From a virus: 33,041 bases of DNA. The DNA lies in the IMG/VR virus record IMGVR_UViG_3300003937_000047, positions 1 through 33,041 of that record; one strand, given 5' to 3'. Below, piece after piece: positions 1 to 8,473 of the stretch. Positions within the stretch are counted from its first letter, which is position 1; the number at the start of each line of letters is the position of its first letter. A model generated the notes under the pieces. That model made no database searches and had not been told where the DNA came from. It saw nothing but the letters and a program-made list of their open reading frames with translations. The position numbers were made by a program, and so were the translations under genes.

Positions 1-112
1 CATTATTTGGTAAAAATTCTTTAGGTGGATTAACCCAGTTTGGCCAAGCATCCCACCATTCTACTAAAGTATCCCAATCAGAATCTTTTAGCATACGTAT
101 GTTTAATTCCAT
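1..112 (-). CDS. GNAT-like N-acetyltransferase, N-terminal fragment (cut by window edge)
   Basis: An ATG at 112 on the minus strand opens a frame that runs without a stop off the left edge, giving 37 residues. It begins MELNIRMLKDSDWDTLVEWW and continues with a Trp/Pro-rich stretch ending PPKEFLPNN. I recognise this as the start of the short GNAT-fold acetyltransferases common in marine phages, where a beta strand (NIRML) is followed by a D-x-D helix. The acetyl-CoA binding motif lies outside the window, so activity cannot be judged. The start lies 5 nt after the stop of the upstream tail gene, and the leader is A/T-only (TTAAATTAA), like its neighbours. The substrate is unknown; virion protein or host modification are both possible. 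The function call is family recognition from the N-terminus only. Confidence 0.5.
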   Translation of the reverse strand, partial: MELNIRMLKDSDWDTLVEWWDAWPNWVNPPKEFLPNN

Positions 113-117
113 TTAAT

Positions 118-1515
118 TTAATATGATGATTCTACAGTATCAGATGACACCGCAAATAATTCTTTTTTAGTTGTTTGATAGTCTGAATTTATAAGTTTTA
201 TTTTAGCTTCTGTAAAGAAACCTTTTAAACCTGTAGACGAAGCCCCCCAAAGTATTTCACCTTCTGTTGCCGGTGAATTGTTTATTAAATTTGCAAAAAA
301 TTTGTTTTCTTTTCTTTTAAAATTATTTACAAATAAATTTGATTCTAAGGAACTTAAAGTTGTTTGTAATGTGTATTCACCTACTGGAACAGAAACATCA
401 CCAGAACTAGCTACCATGCTTTCTAGTTGCCAACCATTACTACCCTCGTAGTTAATAGTTTTAAAATTCTTGACAAGCGATGGTTCTTTGTTTAATATTA
501 CCGTAACACTGGAGTCGTATAATGTTTCATAAAATTTACCATAAGCCGCACCTGTATCAACTCCATTTATTTTAACTGGAGCATTTTGAAGCCAAACACC
601 TTGACCGTTATTTGTTGTAATTTTTAAACTATAAAAATTATTTTTTAAACTTGTTATAAAATCTGGTTTATAATCAAAAAAACTTGTCCAACCTAAAACA
701 CCTTCATCAAAAGAAACAGTTTTATAAGATCCATTATCTTTTTGTATAGATAATATATAGTTTTTACTATGAGCATCCCAACCGCCTCTTATTTGTTTTA
801 CAGGTTCTAAAGCATTGGTCTCATTATTTATACCAGTTAGCTCATCTCTAAAAAAGTCATGCATACCATATGATGATATTTCTGTAATACCATCAGCAGA
901 TAATCTTAATACACATCCTCTAACTCTATCTGTAAAATATTTTCTATAACCATATACAGCAAAACTAAACGGATCATTTGATATACCATATTCACCCGCG
1001 TAAGCTACTATTTGACCTATAACTAAATTAGTAGAAGTTACAGCAGCATTACCTTCGGCTGAATAAATAGCGTCTTTATCTATTAAAGCTCTACTAACTT
1101 TATTTTGTTGAAATATAATTAAGTTAGTATCTTCAGCATATAATTTTATTATTCTACCGTTGGCAGGATCTGTTGATCTAGTAATATCTTGACCAACTGA
1201 AAATTGATTAGTATTATTTATACCTGTTCTAGAATTAAATACACCAGAATATATTAAAGTATTAAATCTATCCTGTTGTAAAGGTTCTAATTCATCTAAA
1301 TAAGCTTTTACACCTAGATCAACTATAGTGTTATTATAACCGCCTCTAATTCTTGATTCTTCAATATACCAATCATATGTTAAAACATTGTTATTTACAT
1401 AATCAGACGGTACATTAGCAAACGGTGCTGTAGGCTTTGTATTAGCTTCAACAATGTTTTTTAGCTTTTTAATTAAAAAAGTATTAAAATATTTAACCTC
1501 TATAGTAGTTGCCAT
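118..1515 (-). CDS. tail-associated virion protein
   Basis: This 465-aa protein has no signal peptide or membrane segment. Its sequence is rich in short beta-strand patterns. Near residues 240-300 it carries KNYILSI, then an aromatic stretch (GWTSFFDYKPDFITSLKNNF) that I associate with tail or hub proteins of marine phages that sit next to the 1208-aa type of protein found upstream here. It is probably a beta-propeller-like tail or spike component on the virion, but the exact role is not visible. It is the last structural gene before the acetyltransferase and starts 18 nt after the stop of the 1208-aa gene. Its leader is TAATAAATT-ATG with no Shine-Dalgarno. It could also be a receptor-binding accessory protein. 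Confidence 0.5.
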   Translation of the reverse strand: MATTIEVKYFNTFLIKKLKNIVEANTKPTAPFANVPSDYVNNNVLTYDWYIEESRIRGGYNNTIVDLGVKAYLDELEPLQQDRFNTLIYSGVFNSRTGINNTNQFSVGQDITRSTDPANGRIIKLYAEDTNLIIFQQNKVSRALIDKDAIYSAEGNAAVTSTNLVIGQIVAYAGEYGISNDPFSFAVYGYRKYFTDRVRGCVLRLSADGITEISSYGMHDFFRDELTGINNETNALEPVKQIRGGWDAHSKNYILSIQKDNGSYKTVSFDEGVLGWTSFFDYKPDFITSLKNNFYSLKITTNNGQGVWLQNAPVKINGVDTGAAYGKFYETLYDSSVTVILNKEPSLVKNFKTINYEGSNGWQLESMVASSGDVSVPVGEYTLQTTLSSLESNLFVNNFKRKENKFFANLINNSPATEGEILWGASSTGLKGFFTEAKIKLINSDYQTTKKELFAVSSDTVESSY

Positions 1516-1533
1516 AATTTATTATCACTTAAT

Positions 1534-4500
1534 TTAACATGTACTTACAATAGTTATTATACCGTTAGTACCCACTTTAAAAAAATTTCTATTATTAAGA
1601 CCCGTATTATTACAGTTATAAGAATAATAAAATGCTGGGGCTAAAGGTGAACTACTTCCGTTGGGACCAGTTCTTATTTCATCACCAACTGTAGGACTAG
1701 AACTTGTTTGGTTATAATAAACAGATTGACCGCACGTAGAGTTTAAAGCTCCACTAAAGTGGCACGATTGTGATTGTACCCCAGGGTCACTAGCGAAAAA
1801 TAGAGTGCCTATAACCGTAGAATTTACAACAACTTGTTGAGTTGCTGTAGAGCTTAATGAACCGTTTGTGGTGTTTCCGTTTGCATCTTCTAGTTTTATG
1901 GTTAAATTAAAAGTACCTGATGGAGTTGAAGCGTTGGGTCTAGATAACACACCTGTAGTTTCATTTATCGAAAATGAATTTAAAGTGTTACCCGCTGTTA
2001 TACTCCATTTTAATTGTTGAGTGTTAGCGCCAGCAACATTTGAAGAAGAACCATTGACACCTGTAATTGTACCTATAGCTCCAGTAACTGCTGTAGTTAT
2101 AGTTATAGTGGGTAAAGAATTTCCACTATTTATTATTGGCGCAGCGTTAGATAAATTACCCCCAAGATATATTTGTGAAGATTCAACACCTGTTGATGTA
2201 ATTATTATACAACCTATTGTAAACTCTCTAATATTTACAGTTTCATTGAAAACAAAATTACCATTAGTAGGGTTTGTTATAAAACTATAACCTGAACCAG
2301 AGTCAGGAGTAAAACTAAATAAACTAGTTACATTATTACTAGCACCATCAAAAACATTAAATGATCCAGGTTTTATAGTAGTTCCTGTTATTGGAGCACC
2401 ACTATTGTTAACTGGAAAAACACCTGACGTAAAAGCAGCGCCTTTAGCTAAAGATTCTGGTTGATTCCAAGTATATGATGCCCAACCAACAGCGCCTGTA
2501 AAATTAGTTAATACAGCCGCATTTAAATCGGCTATTAAACCTGTTGTAGTTGTTTCCCAAAATATATCTAATAAAGATTCTGTAGGGTTTGTTTCATATA
2601 TAGCTAAAACTGGAAAATCATCATCACCTGATTGAGTATCTTGTCTACCAATTGTTTGGTTTCTAGTGCTAATTCTCATTAAATAAGGATCAGATTCATT
2701 TTGATATATACTAGGGTGTTTACTCAATGTGGCTTCTCCGGCTAAAGTAGATTCTACACCTATAGCATCTACATCATGAGTTTTTATATTAGGAAAAAAC
2801 TGTTGATTTAAATTTACAAAAGCACCTGTGTTTAATAATTTATTTTCAACTCTTCCAGATAGCTTAACACTACTTCTATATTGTTTTTGTTCTGGTCCAA
2901 CTTCAGATAAATCTCTAGGTATTTTATTTATATTGTCCCCATATAATGTTGAAAAAGCTGTTTCACCTAATTCCTGACCAAAATATTCTGTGTGACCATA
3001 ATAACCATTAACTATACCTGGTAAATAAGCGTTATAATAATCTTGCTCTTGTTGCTTAACTACAATTTTATATGAATACCAACCAATTGGATTTAAGTTA
3101 TACGCAAATTTAACATCAGCTCCAGAATTACCACTGTCATCATATATTTCTTTATTTATATTTCCGTTGCATGTTACAGTGTATTTACCAGCAGAAGGTG
3201 TATTAGCTTGAACGTTAGTAACCTTAACAAAATCTTTATATTCACCTCTAAGATAATCGTTTACTTGAGGTATATTAGTTGTTGCGGTTGGTATGAAAAC
3301 ATAAGCAGAACCTGTCACAAGAGCATCAAAAGCATTGTTAACATCAAAACCACTTCCTCGTGGAATAGCATATAAACCAGGTTGCCCTATTGATGGGCCC
3401 GATTCTTTAGGTAAGCTATTTGCTCCACCAGAATCTATAGTGCCTCCTAATTGTATTTTTAATGAATCACCAAACCATTCTTTTATAGGATAATTAGTAG
3501 CGTCTGAAGATGTATAAAAAGGATTAAATACAGTGTCACCACCATAGGTATTTGCGCCAACAGTAGTGTTACTAGGTATAACATCTGAAAGTATTACATC
3601 TGATTGTCTACCGTACTTATCTGCTAAAACAAAACCAACTTGATAATTTCTATTTTGTTTAAGAGAGTGATTTGGATATTCAGCCCAAGAGTTATAGTTT
3701 TTAACAGTACTTTTAGGACCTGCGGCTACTTTATAGTTTAAATGAAGAGGTGGAGTATATTTATCTTTAAAATTACCGTATATGATTCTATTACCAGCTG
3801 TTTCTTGTGCAAAAGCTTTTACAGGAACTTTATCATATACTCTTGTTGTTTGATCTTGTGGTAGCGTTCTAAATGGTTTTCTTGATTGATAATCATAATA
3901 AAAAACAGATGAAGTGCCAGACCAATCTGAATCTTCTTCATTTATAGTATCTAAAACCTTTACGCTAAGGCCATCTGATTCTTTGTATAAAATATCAATA
4001 GAAGAAATTTTATAATTAGCATCAACACTGGTGTTAACATTATCTATAGCATCTGGAAAAGGTATTAATAAACCTACGTCTTGCACACCGTTTTCCATAA
4101 ACTGAAGAATTGTGCTTCTAAACGCATTATCTTCATCTAAAGGCGTTGGTGTAGCACCAGTACCAAGATCTCCACTACCTAAAAAATAACCTTTTTGTTT
4201 AGGTATAAAAGCAGCCTGTGTAAAAGGTGCCATTAAAGAATATTCTCCATCGTTAAATCTAAACCTATAGCTAAATCTAACAAACTTGTCTTCTAAAAAA
4301 TCCGGATCACCAGGCCAAGTACTAGCGCTGCCGTTATTAAAATTATCTGTAATATCTACACCAGTCATAGTTGTTGCTAAAAATGTAACGTCTCCAGCAA
4401 TAATATTACTTGACTTATTAATTGTAATTGTAGTTCCAGCTACGTTTGTTACATATATATAGTCTTTAGCTTCCAAAGCAACGTTACCATATTGAACAAC

Positions 4501-5160
4501 AGTCATACCTTTATATATACCGGTTGCAGACGCTACCGCTATTGTTGTAGAGGCTCCAGCTGTTGTGGTAGTTGTTGTAACTTTATTTAATAAATTTATA
4601 GCTTGATAAGGATTATATTTAGCAACAGAAATATTGCTTTCTTCTTTATAATAACCTGGGTTTTCTTTAGCTTTTTTTACATTTATTTTTCTAGGTTGAT
4701 TTCTATCATCAGTGAAAAATAATAAATTTTCTATAGAGCTAACACCTGTTATAAAATGTGTTGTTGAAAAATTTAAAAACGAACCTGAAACCAACAATTC
4801 CCAAGTATTTTGAGCAGACGTAGGACCTAAAAAAAATTCATAAATATAACACTTTGCTGATAGAGGTGCGTATGCTGGATTTCCATTATCATATGGATCA
4901 GTGTAATCCGTTAAAAAAACAAGTATAGTATTGTTTTCTTCATTAGCGTGTTGGCCAATTATAGTTAAAGTATTATCATTAAGAAATGTTATATCTACTA
5001 AATCATTTCCTAAAACAGTTTCTAAAGCACCTATATCATCAGCTTCAGATTTACCTACAGATATGTTCTGCGCATCTCTATATTCACCGTTAGGAATAAG
5101 TCTATCATCCAAGTCTTTATTCATCTTGGATCTTAGAAAACTGTTTTTAATTTCAGCCAT
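1534..5160 (-). CDS. large tail stabilisation/hub-like protein with C-terminal adhesion-type domains
   Basis: This 1208-aa protein opens with a conserved block (KMNKDLDDRLIPNGEYRDAQ at residues 13-31 region, then a GALETVLGN motif near 44-52). A second hallmark, LLFFTDDRNQPRKINV, lies near 145-161. I associate these motifs with a family annotated as stabilisation or tail hub proteins in marine and crAss-like phages. At about 194-262 a Thr-rich linker leads into an inserted beta-repeat (GMTV...ITI...IIAGDVTF). Around residues 1000-1120 there is a cadherin/Ig-like repeat with the signature FSINETTGVLS and a later LEDANGN. The last 80 residues hold four cysteines and end in ITIVSTC, a small C-terminal module. 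It is likely a tail component with surface-exposed C-terminal domains. The core family is reasonably sure, and the domain functions are inferred. Confidence 0.6.
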   Translation of the reverse strand: MAEIKNSFLRSKMNKDLDDRLIPNGEYRDAQNISVGKSEADDIGALETVLGNDLVDITFLNDNTLTIIGQHANEENNTILVFLTDYTDPYDNGNPAYAPLSAKCYIYEFFLGPTSAQNTWELLVSGSFLNFSTTHFITGVSSIENLLFFTDDRNQPRKINVKKAKENPGYYKEESNISVAKYNPYQAINLLNKVTTTTTTAGASTTIAVASATGIYKGMTVVQYGNVALEAKDYIYVTNVAGTTITINKSSNIIAGDVTFLATTMTGVDITDNFNNGSASTWPGDPDFLEDKFVRFSYRFRFNDGEYSLMAPFTQAAFIPKQKGYFLGSGDLGTGATPTPLDEDNAFRSTILQFMENGVQDVGLLIPFPDAIDNVNTSVDANYKISSIDILYKESDGLSVKVLDTINEEDSDWSGTSSVFYYDYQSRKPFRTLPQDQTTRVYDKVPVKAFAQETAGNRIIYGNFKDKYTPPLHLNYKVAAGPKSTVKNYNSWAEYPNHSLKQNRNYQVGFVLADKYGRQSDVILSDVIPSNTTVGANTYGGDTVFNPFYTSSDATNYPIKEWFGDSLKIQLGGTIDSGGANSLPKESGPSIGQPGLYAIPRGSGFDVNNAFDALVTGSAYVFIPTATTNIPQVNDYLRGEYKDFVKVTNVQANTPSAGKYTVTCNGNINKEIYDDSGNSGADVKFAYNLNPIGWYSYKIVVKQQEQDYYNAYLPGIVNGYYGHTEYFGQELGETAFSTLYGDNINKIPRDLSEVGPEQKQYRSSVKLSGRVENKLLNTGAFVNLNQQFFPNIKTHDVDAIGVESTLAGEATLSKHPSIYQNESDPYLMRISTRNQTIGRQDTQSGDDDFPVLAIYETNPTESLLDIFWETTTTGLIADLNAAVLTNFTGAVGWASYTWNQPESLAKGAAFTSGVFPVNNSGAPITGTTIKPGSFNVFDGASNNVTSLFSFTPDSGSGYSFITNPTNGNFVFNETVNIREFTIGCIIITSTGVESSQIYLGGNLSNAAPIINSGNSLPTITITTAVTGAIGTITGVNGSSSNVAGANTQQLKWSITAGNTLNSFSINETTGVLSRPNASTPSGTFNLTIKLEDANGNTTNGSLSSTATQQVVVNSTVIGTLFFASDPGVQSQSCHFSGALNSTCGQSVYYNQTSSSPTVGDEIRTGPNGSSSPLAPAFYYSYNCNNTGLNNRNFFKVGTNGIITIVSTC

Positions 5161-5175
5161 GTTTAATTTTAATAA

Positions 5176-5445
5176 CTAGTACGTTAAATTCTTTTTATCA
5201 CCTGGATTTAAACCTTGTCTTAATTTTGGATTTGCAATTTCTCTAAATCCACCAATATTTTTAGGTTTACTTCCTCGTGTCAAAAGATTTTTTATTATTT
5301 GAAATGCTCCTTTTGCAGCTTTAACACCTGCTCCACCAACAAACCCTAAACCACTAGCCCCTCCAACTATGTTTCTTTTGTTATCGTTCTGAAGATGTTG
5401 TCTAACTTCTTCTTTTGTTGATCCTTGTTTTTTATTATTTATCAT
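5176..5445 (-). CDS. small glycine-rich basic protein of unknown function
   Basis: This 89-aa protein has a basic N-terminus (MINNKKQGSTKEEVRQHLQN). A central Gly/Ala/Phe-rich stretch (residues ~28-55, GGASGLGFVGGAGVKAAKG) is followed by an amphipathic piece, and the C-terminus is basic and polar. The central stretch could touch a membrane, which would fit a small ejection or internal protein, but it is too polar at its ends to call a transmembrane helix. It sits between two tail genes with 7-nt and 15-nt gaps and a leader of AAATAATAAAAAC-ATG, so it belongs to the tail operon. I do not recognise the family. Confidence 0.5.
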   Translation of the reverse strand: MINNKKQGSTKEEVRQHLQNDNKRNIVGGASGLGFVGGAGVKAAKGAFQIIKNLLTRGSKPKNIGGFREIANPKLRQGLNPGDKKNLTY

Positions 5446-5452
5446 GTTTTTA

Positions 5453-6886
5453 TTATTTAATCCATTTAGATTTACCTCTCATAACTTGAATTATTTGATC
5501 AAGCTTAAGGTTAGATAATCTTATTTTAGCATTTCTTAATTTAGCACTTCTTTCTTGTTTAAATCTTCTTACTACATATTCTTGTATTCCTACACGTGTA
5601 GACAAAATTGAATATAATATATGGGCATATAAAGCCTCTTCAGCTAATTTAGGTACCCTAAGATCAAGGTCATAAGCATTTCCATCAGAAATATATTGCA
5701 ATAATATTAGTTTATTAGCTAAATTACTAGTAAAATTAAATGTACCTTTTCTTTCATCAATCTTAAACCAACCGTTTTTCTGGCTAGTTTGTGGTTCTAA
5801 ACCATATCTTTGGCCTAAAAAACTATCATAAACACTTCTATCTAAAACATTTGCATTTTGCAAATCGTTTTTAAATCCACCACTTATGTATCTAGGATTT
5901 GCTTTATTCCAAGCAGCGTCAGACTGAGAAGTAACTTCAGTATTAGCATCGTTACTGTCTTGTATAGGATTACCTTCATCATCTTGAGAAAAAGTATAAT
6001 AAGGACTTTGGTTTAAGTTATTAGCTGGATAAATAGGGTGTAAAACACCTAATTCATCAACCCAAGATAACTTTACATAATTAACATAATCTTGTGGTAT
6101 TGTTAAGCTTAAATTTGAAGGCACAGTAAGTTCTGAAGATTTAATACTTTTCAATGTATCGTAACTAAATTCTTGTAATCCACGCTTTGCATGAAATATT
6201 ACATCTGTTCTATCTACACTAGGTATTAACTTACCGGTTCCAACATAAGCTACTAAAAAATTATTGATAATATCATTTAATCTAGTATATTGGTAATTAC
6301 CATGTTCATCATCTAGAGTATCTTCGTTTAATTGTATTTTTAAATAAGAGTTAAGTGCTAAAGCTTGAGGAACAGTAATTATATTTGGACTAGAAATAGT
6401 CCAAACAGTAACTCTTCTTATACTTAATTGTGTGTTTGTAGGCACACCACCCGCTGGTAAAACCTTACTCATTACCAAAGTATCAACACCACCATTGTTC
6501 GTTTTTGAAACTATAGTTCCATAATTAAAACCAGTTGTTTTATTTATAACAGCAAATAAGTTACCACCTATAGCATTTGCATTAGCAACTATAGTTAAAT
6601 TAGCTTGACCAGCTGCACTTGCGCCACTTGATAGCGCATCTGTGTCAGTTGAAATCGGTGTTAACTCTGTCCATATGTTTGCATCTGGACTAGTAAATAT
6701 TTTAAAGTTATTTAAATTATATCCATTAGTTGCGGGATCAGAGTAATTACCAGGACCAACAACTAAGTTAGTATTAAACGTACTTGTAAAAGTTTGATTA
6801 ATATTACCATTAGATGTAAACTGCTGTGCTCCAGCGTAATATTGTCTATTAGTTTCGGTTATTAAACCACCATTAGGTACTGGCAT
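5453..6886 (-). CDS. neck/adaptor ring protein, long paralogue with N-terminal extension
   Basis: This 477-aa protein has two parts. Residues ~1-200 are a Thr/Asn/Gly-rich beta region without a match in the neighbouring paralogue. Residues ~205-475 match the 195-aa protein encoded at 7880-8467. The first shared block starts DIINNF and ends QEFSYDTLKS, with 27 of 43 residues identical by hand alignment. The second is a C-terminal helical block (VPKLAEEALYAHILYSILS, then a basic helix). A helical protein with this layout, encoded between capsid and tail genes, is most simply a head-to-tail connector or tail-tube ring like P22 gp4 or T7 gp11, although no direct homology to those is claimed. It follows the 324-aa gene by 6 nt and the leader is AT-only. 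Confidence 0.55.
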   Translation of the reverse strand: MPVPNGGLITETNRQYYAGAQQFTSNGNINQTFTSTFNTNLVVGPGNYSDPATNGYNLNNFKIFTSPDANIWTELTPISTDTDALSSGASAAGQANLTIVANANAIGGNLFAVINKTTGFNYGTIVSKTNNGGVDTLVMSKVLPAGGVPTNTQLSIRRVTVWTISSPNIITVPQALALNSYLKIQLNEDTLDDEHGNYQYTRLNDIINNFLVAYVGTGKLIPSVDRTDVIFHAKRGLQEFSYDTLKSIKSSELTVPSNLSLTIPQDYVNYVKLSWVDELGVLHPIYPANNLNQSPYYTFSQDDEGNPIQDSNDANTEVTSQSDAAWNKANPRYISGGFKNDLQNANVLDRSVYDSFLGQRYGLEPQTSQKNGWFKIDERKGTFNFTSNLANKLILLQYISDGNAYDLDLRVPKLAEEALYAHILYSILSTRVGIQEYVVRRFKQERSAKLRNAKIRLSNLKLDQIIQVMRGKSKWIK

Positions 6887-6892
6887 AATTTA

Positions 6893-7867
6893 TTATCTTT
6901 GTTGGTTAATATTTTCTTGAGCAACTTGTTGAGCTGCTACTTGTACTATTTCAGGACTTCTTACTACAACACCTGCATATAATAATATTTTTAATATTAA
7001 TTCAGTTTGTTCAGCTGAATGTAATTCAAAATTAAATGAAGTTGAAGCGTTGAAAATATATTGATTATTTGAACCAGTTGTAAAATTCCATACCGGCGCA
7101 ATAGGTTTTCTAATATATGCTACTTCAATATCGTCTACTATAGTTGTAGGATAAACGGTAAGTTGAGAGTTTTCGTATAAATAAATAGGGTTTGTTGTAC
7201 TAGGAACTGTTAAATCAGATTTTAACAAATGATACAACTCTTCTCTTAAAACTCTTTGTAATTCTTCTGCAACAGGAAAACTATTTGGTTTATATAAAAC
7301 TTGTCCTAGTTTGTAAAATTGCTTAGGATAATAGTTTACAATTAAAGTTTGACCAGCTGGTAATGGGTTTGAAAAAAAGTTTATTGTTGTTCCTGTTATT
7401 TTATATAAATCATCAGCTACTAATATACCGTTTTGAAACACTTGTATCACACCGTTACTTGCTTGTCCAGCTGTTATAGTTTGTGGAGGGTTAGCGGTAT
7501 TATTACCTATAACATACGCTGTAGTAGCTGCAGTTTGCGTAGGGTTGGTAACCATACCTAAAACTGGTGGCGAACCGGAAAATTGTTGTGGTAAATTAAA
7601 AACGTTACTTGAAGATATTGACGTAGCGTTTCCAAACTCTTTAAATATTGATAATTTTTCATCAAGACTAACAACTCTATTAGAGTAATCTGCATCAGTC
7701 TGTGGTACACGTATTTGCTGGTTTAAACTATCAAAATATGTTTCAAATATATCTAATTGAGCTTGTGCACCTGTTTTATTAAACTCAACAGGCGTCATAT
7801 AACCTCTCTGTTCTTTATTTAGTATTAATAAAACGGTTTGATATACAGTATTTACGTTTATTGCCAT
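6893..7867 (-). CDS. neck/tail ring protein, long paralogue (type A)
   Basis: This 324-aa protein is a paralogue of the 244-aa protein at 8474-9208. Their N-termini align without gaps over about 76 residues with 43 identities by hand count, including the block TPVEFNK and the later PQT and LDEK motifs. After residue ~90 it has an extra beta-rich, Thr/Asn/Gln-rich insertion (to ~180) with a repeat-like VFQNGILVADD segment, then returns to the paralogue pattern (EELQRVLREELYHLLKSDLT, YLYENSQLTVYPTTI, a VAYIRKP strand and an HSAEQTELILKILLYAG helix). Position and duplication suggest a ring in the neck or tail. The family function is inferred. It starts 12 nt after the stop of the 195-aa gene, with no Shine-Dalgarno. 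Confidence 0.55.
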   Translation of the reverse strand: MAINVNTVYQTVLLILNKEQRGYMTPVEFNKTGAQAQLDIFETYFDSLNQQIRVPQTDADYSNRVVSLDEKLSIFKEFGNATSISSSNVFNLPQQFSGSPPVLGMVTNPTQTAATTAYVIGNNTANPPQTITAGQASNGVIQVFQNGILVADDLYKITGTTINFFSNPLPAGQTLIVNYYPKQFYKLGQVLYKPNSFPVAEELQRVLREELYHLLKSDLTVPSTTNPIYLYENSQLTVYPTTIVDDIEVAYIRKPIAPVWNFTTGSNNQYIFNASTSFNFELHSAEQTELILKILLYAGVVVRSPEIVQVAAQQVAQENINQQR

Positions 7868-7879
7868 CTTTTGTTTTAT

Positions 7880-8467
7880 TTAAGAAAAATTAGTAAATAC
7901 TAGTCTTGATTTAGCTTTTTCTAATTTATCAGTTTTTTCTATTAATAATCTCTGTAGTGTATTAGGATTTGTGTTTTCTCTATTAGCAAGTATTGCATAC
8001 ACCATACAAGAATACATAGCTTCTTCTGCTAACTTTGGAATAGCGGCTGATTCGTCTGTGGTAAGTGCATTTGATAAATACGTTAACACAATGTTACCAG
8101 CAGTACCATACCTTATAGTTTTAGCTATAAAATCTATATAAAATTTTCCAGCTGCTGGAGGTGTAGTTGTTGATTCTGTTAGCGGGGTAGTTGTAGGACC
8201 TGCAGTAGTCACCGTTACCTTTATTACAGCAACAAAATCAGATGGTAAATCATACGTTTGATTAGTTGCTACGCTGTTTGTTTCTTCTATAAATTGACTT
8301 TTTAATGTTTCATAAGCAAACTCTTGTAAGCATCTTCTTGCGTGAAATATTATCTCGGTTCTTTTACTATCTGGTATTATTTTACCTGGTCCAGTATATG
8401 ATATAATAAAGTTATTTACAATATCATTTACCGATATAAAAGCATTACTTATAGTTGTATTTGCCAT
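7880..8467 (-). CDS. neck/adaptor ring protein, short paralogue (type B)
   Basis: This 195-aa protein has an N-terminal helical block (residues ~14-57, from DIVNNFIISY to FAYETLKS), a middle beta section with a Thr/Pro-rich loop (~90-110), and a C-terminal helical block with IPKLAEEAMYSCMVYAILA. These blocks match the C-terminal 270 residues of the 477-aa protein at 5453-6886, so the two are paralogues. Size and position after the capsid gene fit an adaptor or head-completion ring. It lies 6 nt from the 244-aa gene upstream and 12 nt from the 324-aa gene downstream. The leader is AATAAAAAATC-ATG, with no Shine-Dalgarno. Confidence 0.55.
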   Translation of the reverse strand: MANTTISNAFISVNDIVNNFIISYTGPGKIIPDSKRTEIIFHARRCLQEFAYETLKSQFIEETNSVATNQTYDLPSDFVAVIKVTVTTAGPTTTPLTESTTTPPAAGKFYIDFIAKTIRYGTAGNIVLTYLSNALTTDESAAIPKLAEEAMYSCMVYAILANRENTNPNTLQRLLIEKTDKLEKAKSRLVFTNFS

Positions 8468-8473
8468 GATTTT

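Noticed and set aside
2021-2290. Plus-strand frame of 89 codons inside the large tail gene
   Set aside because: It is a shadow of the 1208-aa gene, hydrophobic because it is antisense to Thr/Asn-rich codons, and has no leader or neighbour on the plus strand. The same applies to the other plus-strand frames, for example 12419-12622, 24763-25062 and 31027-31470.
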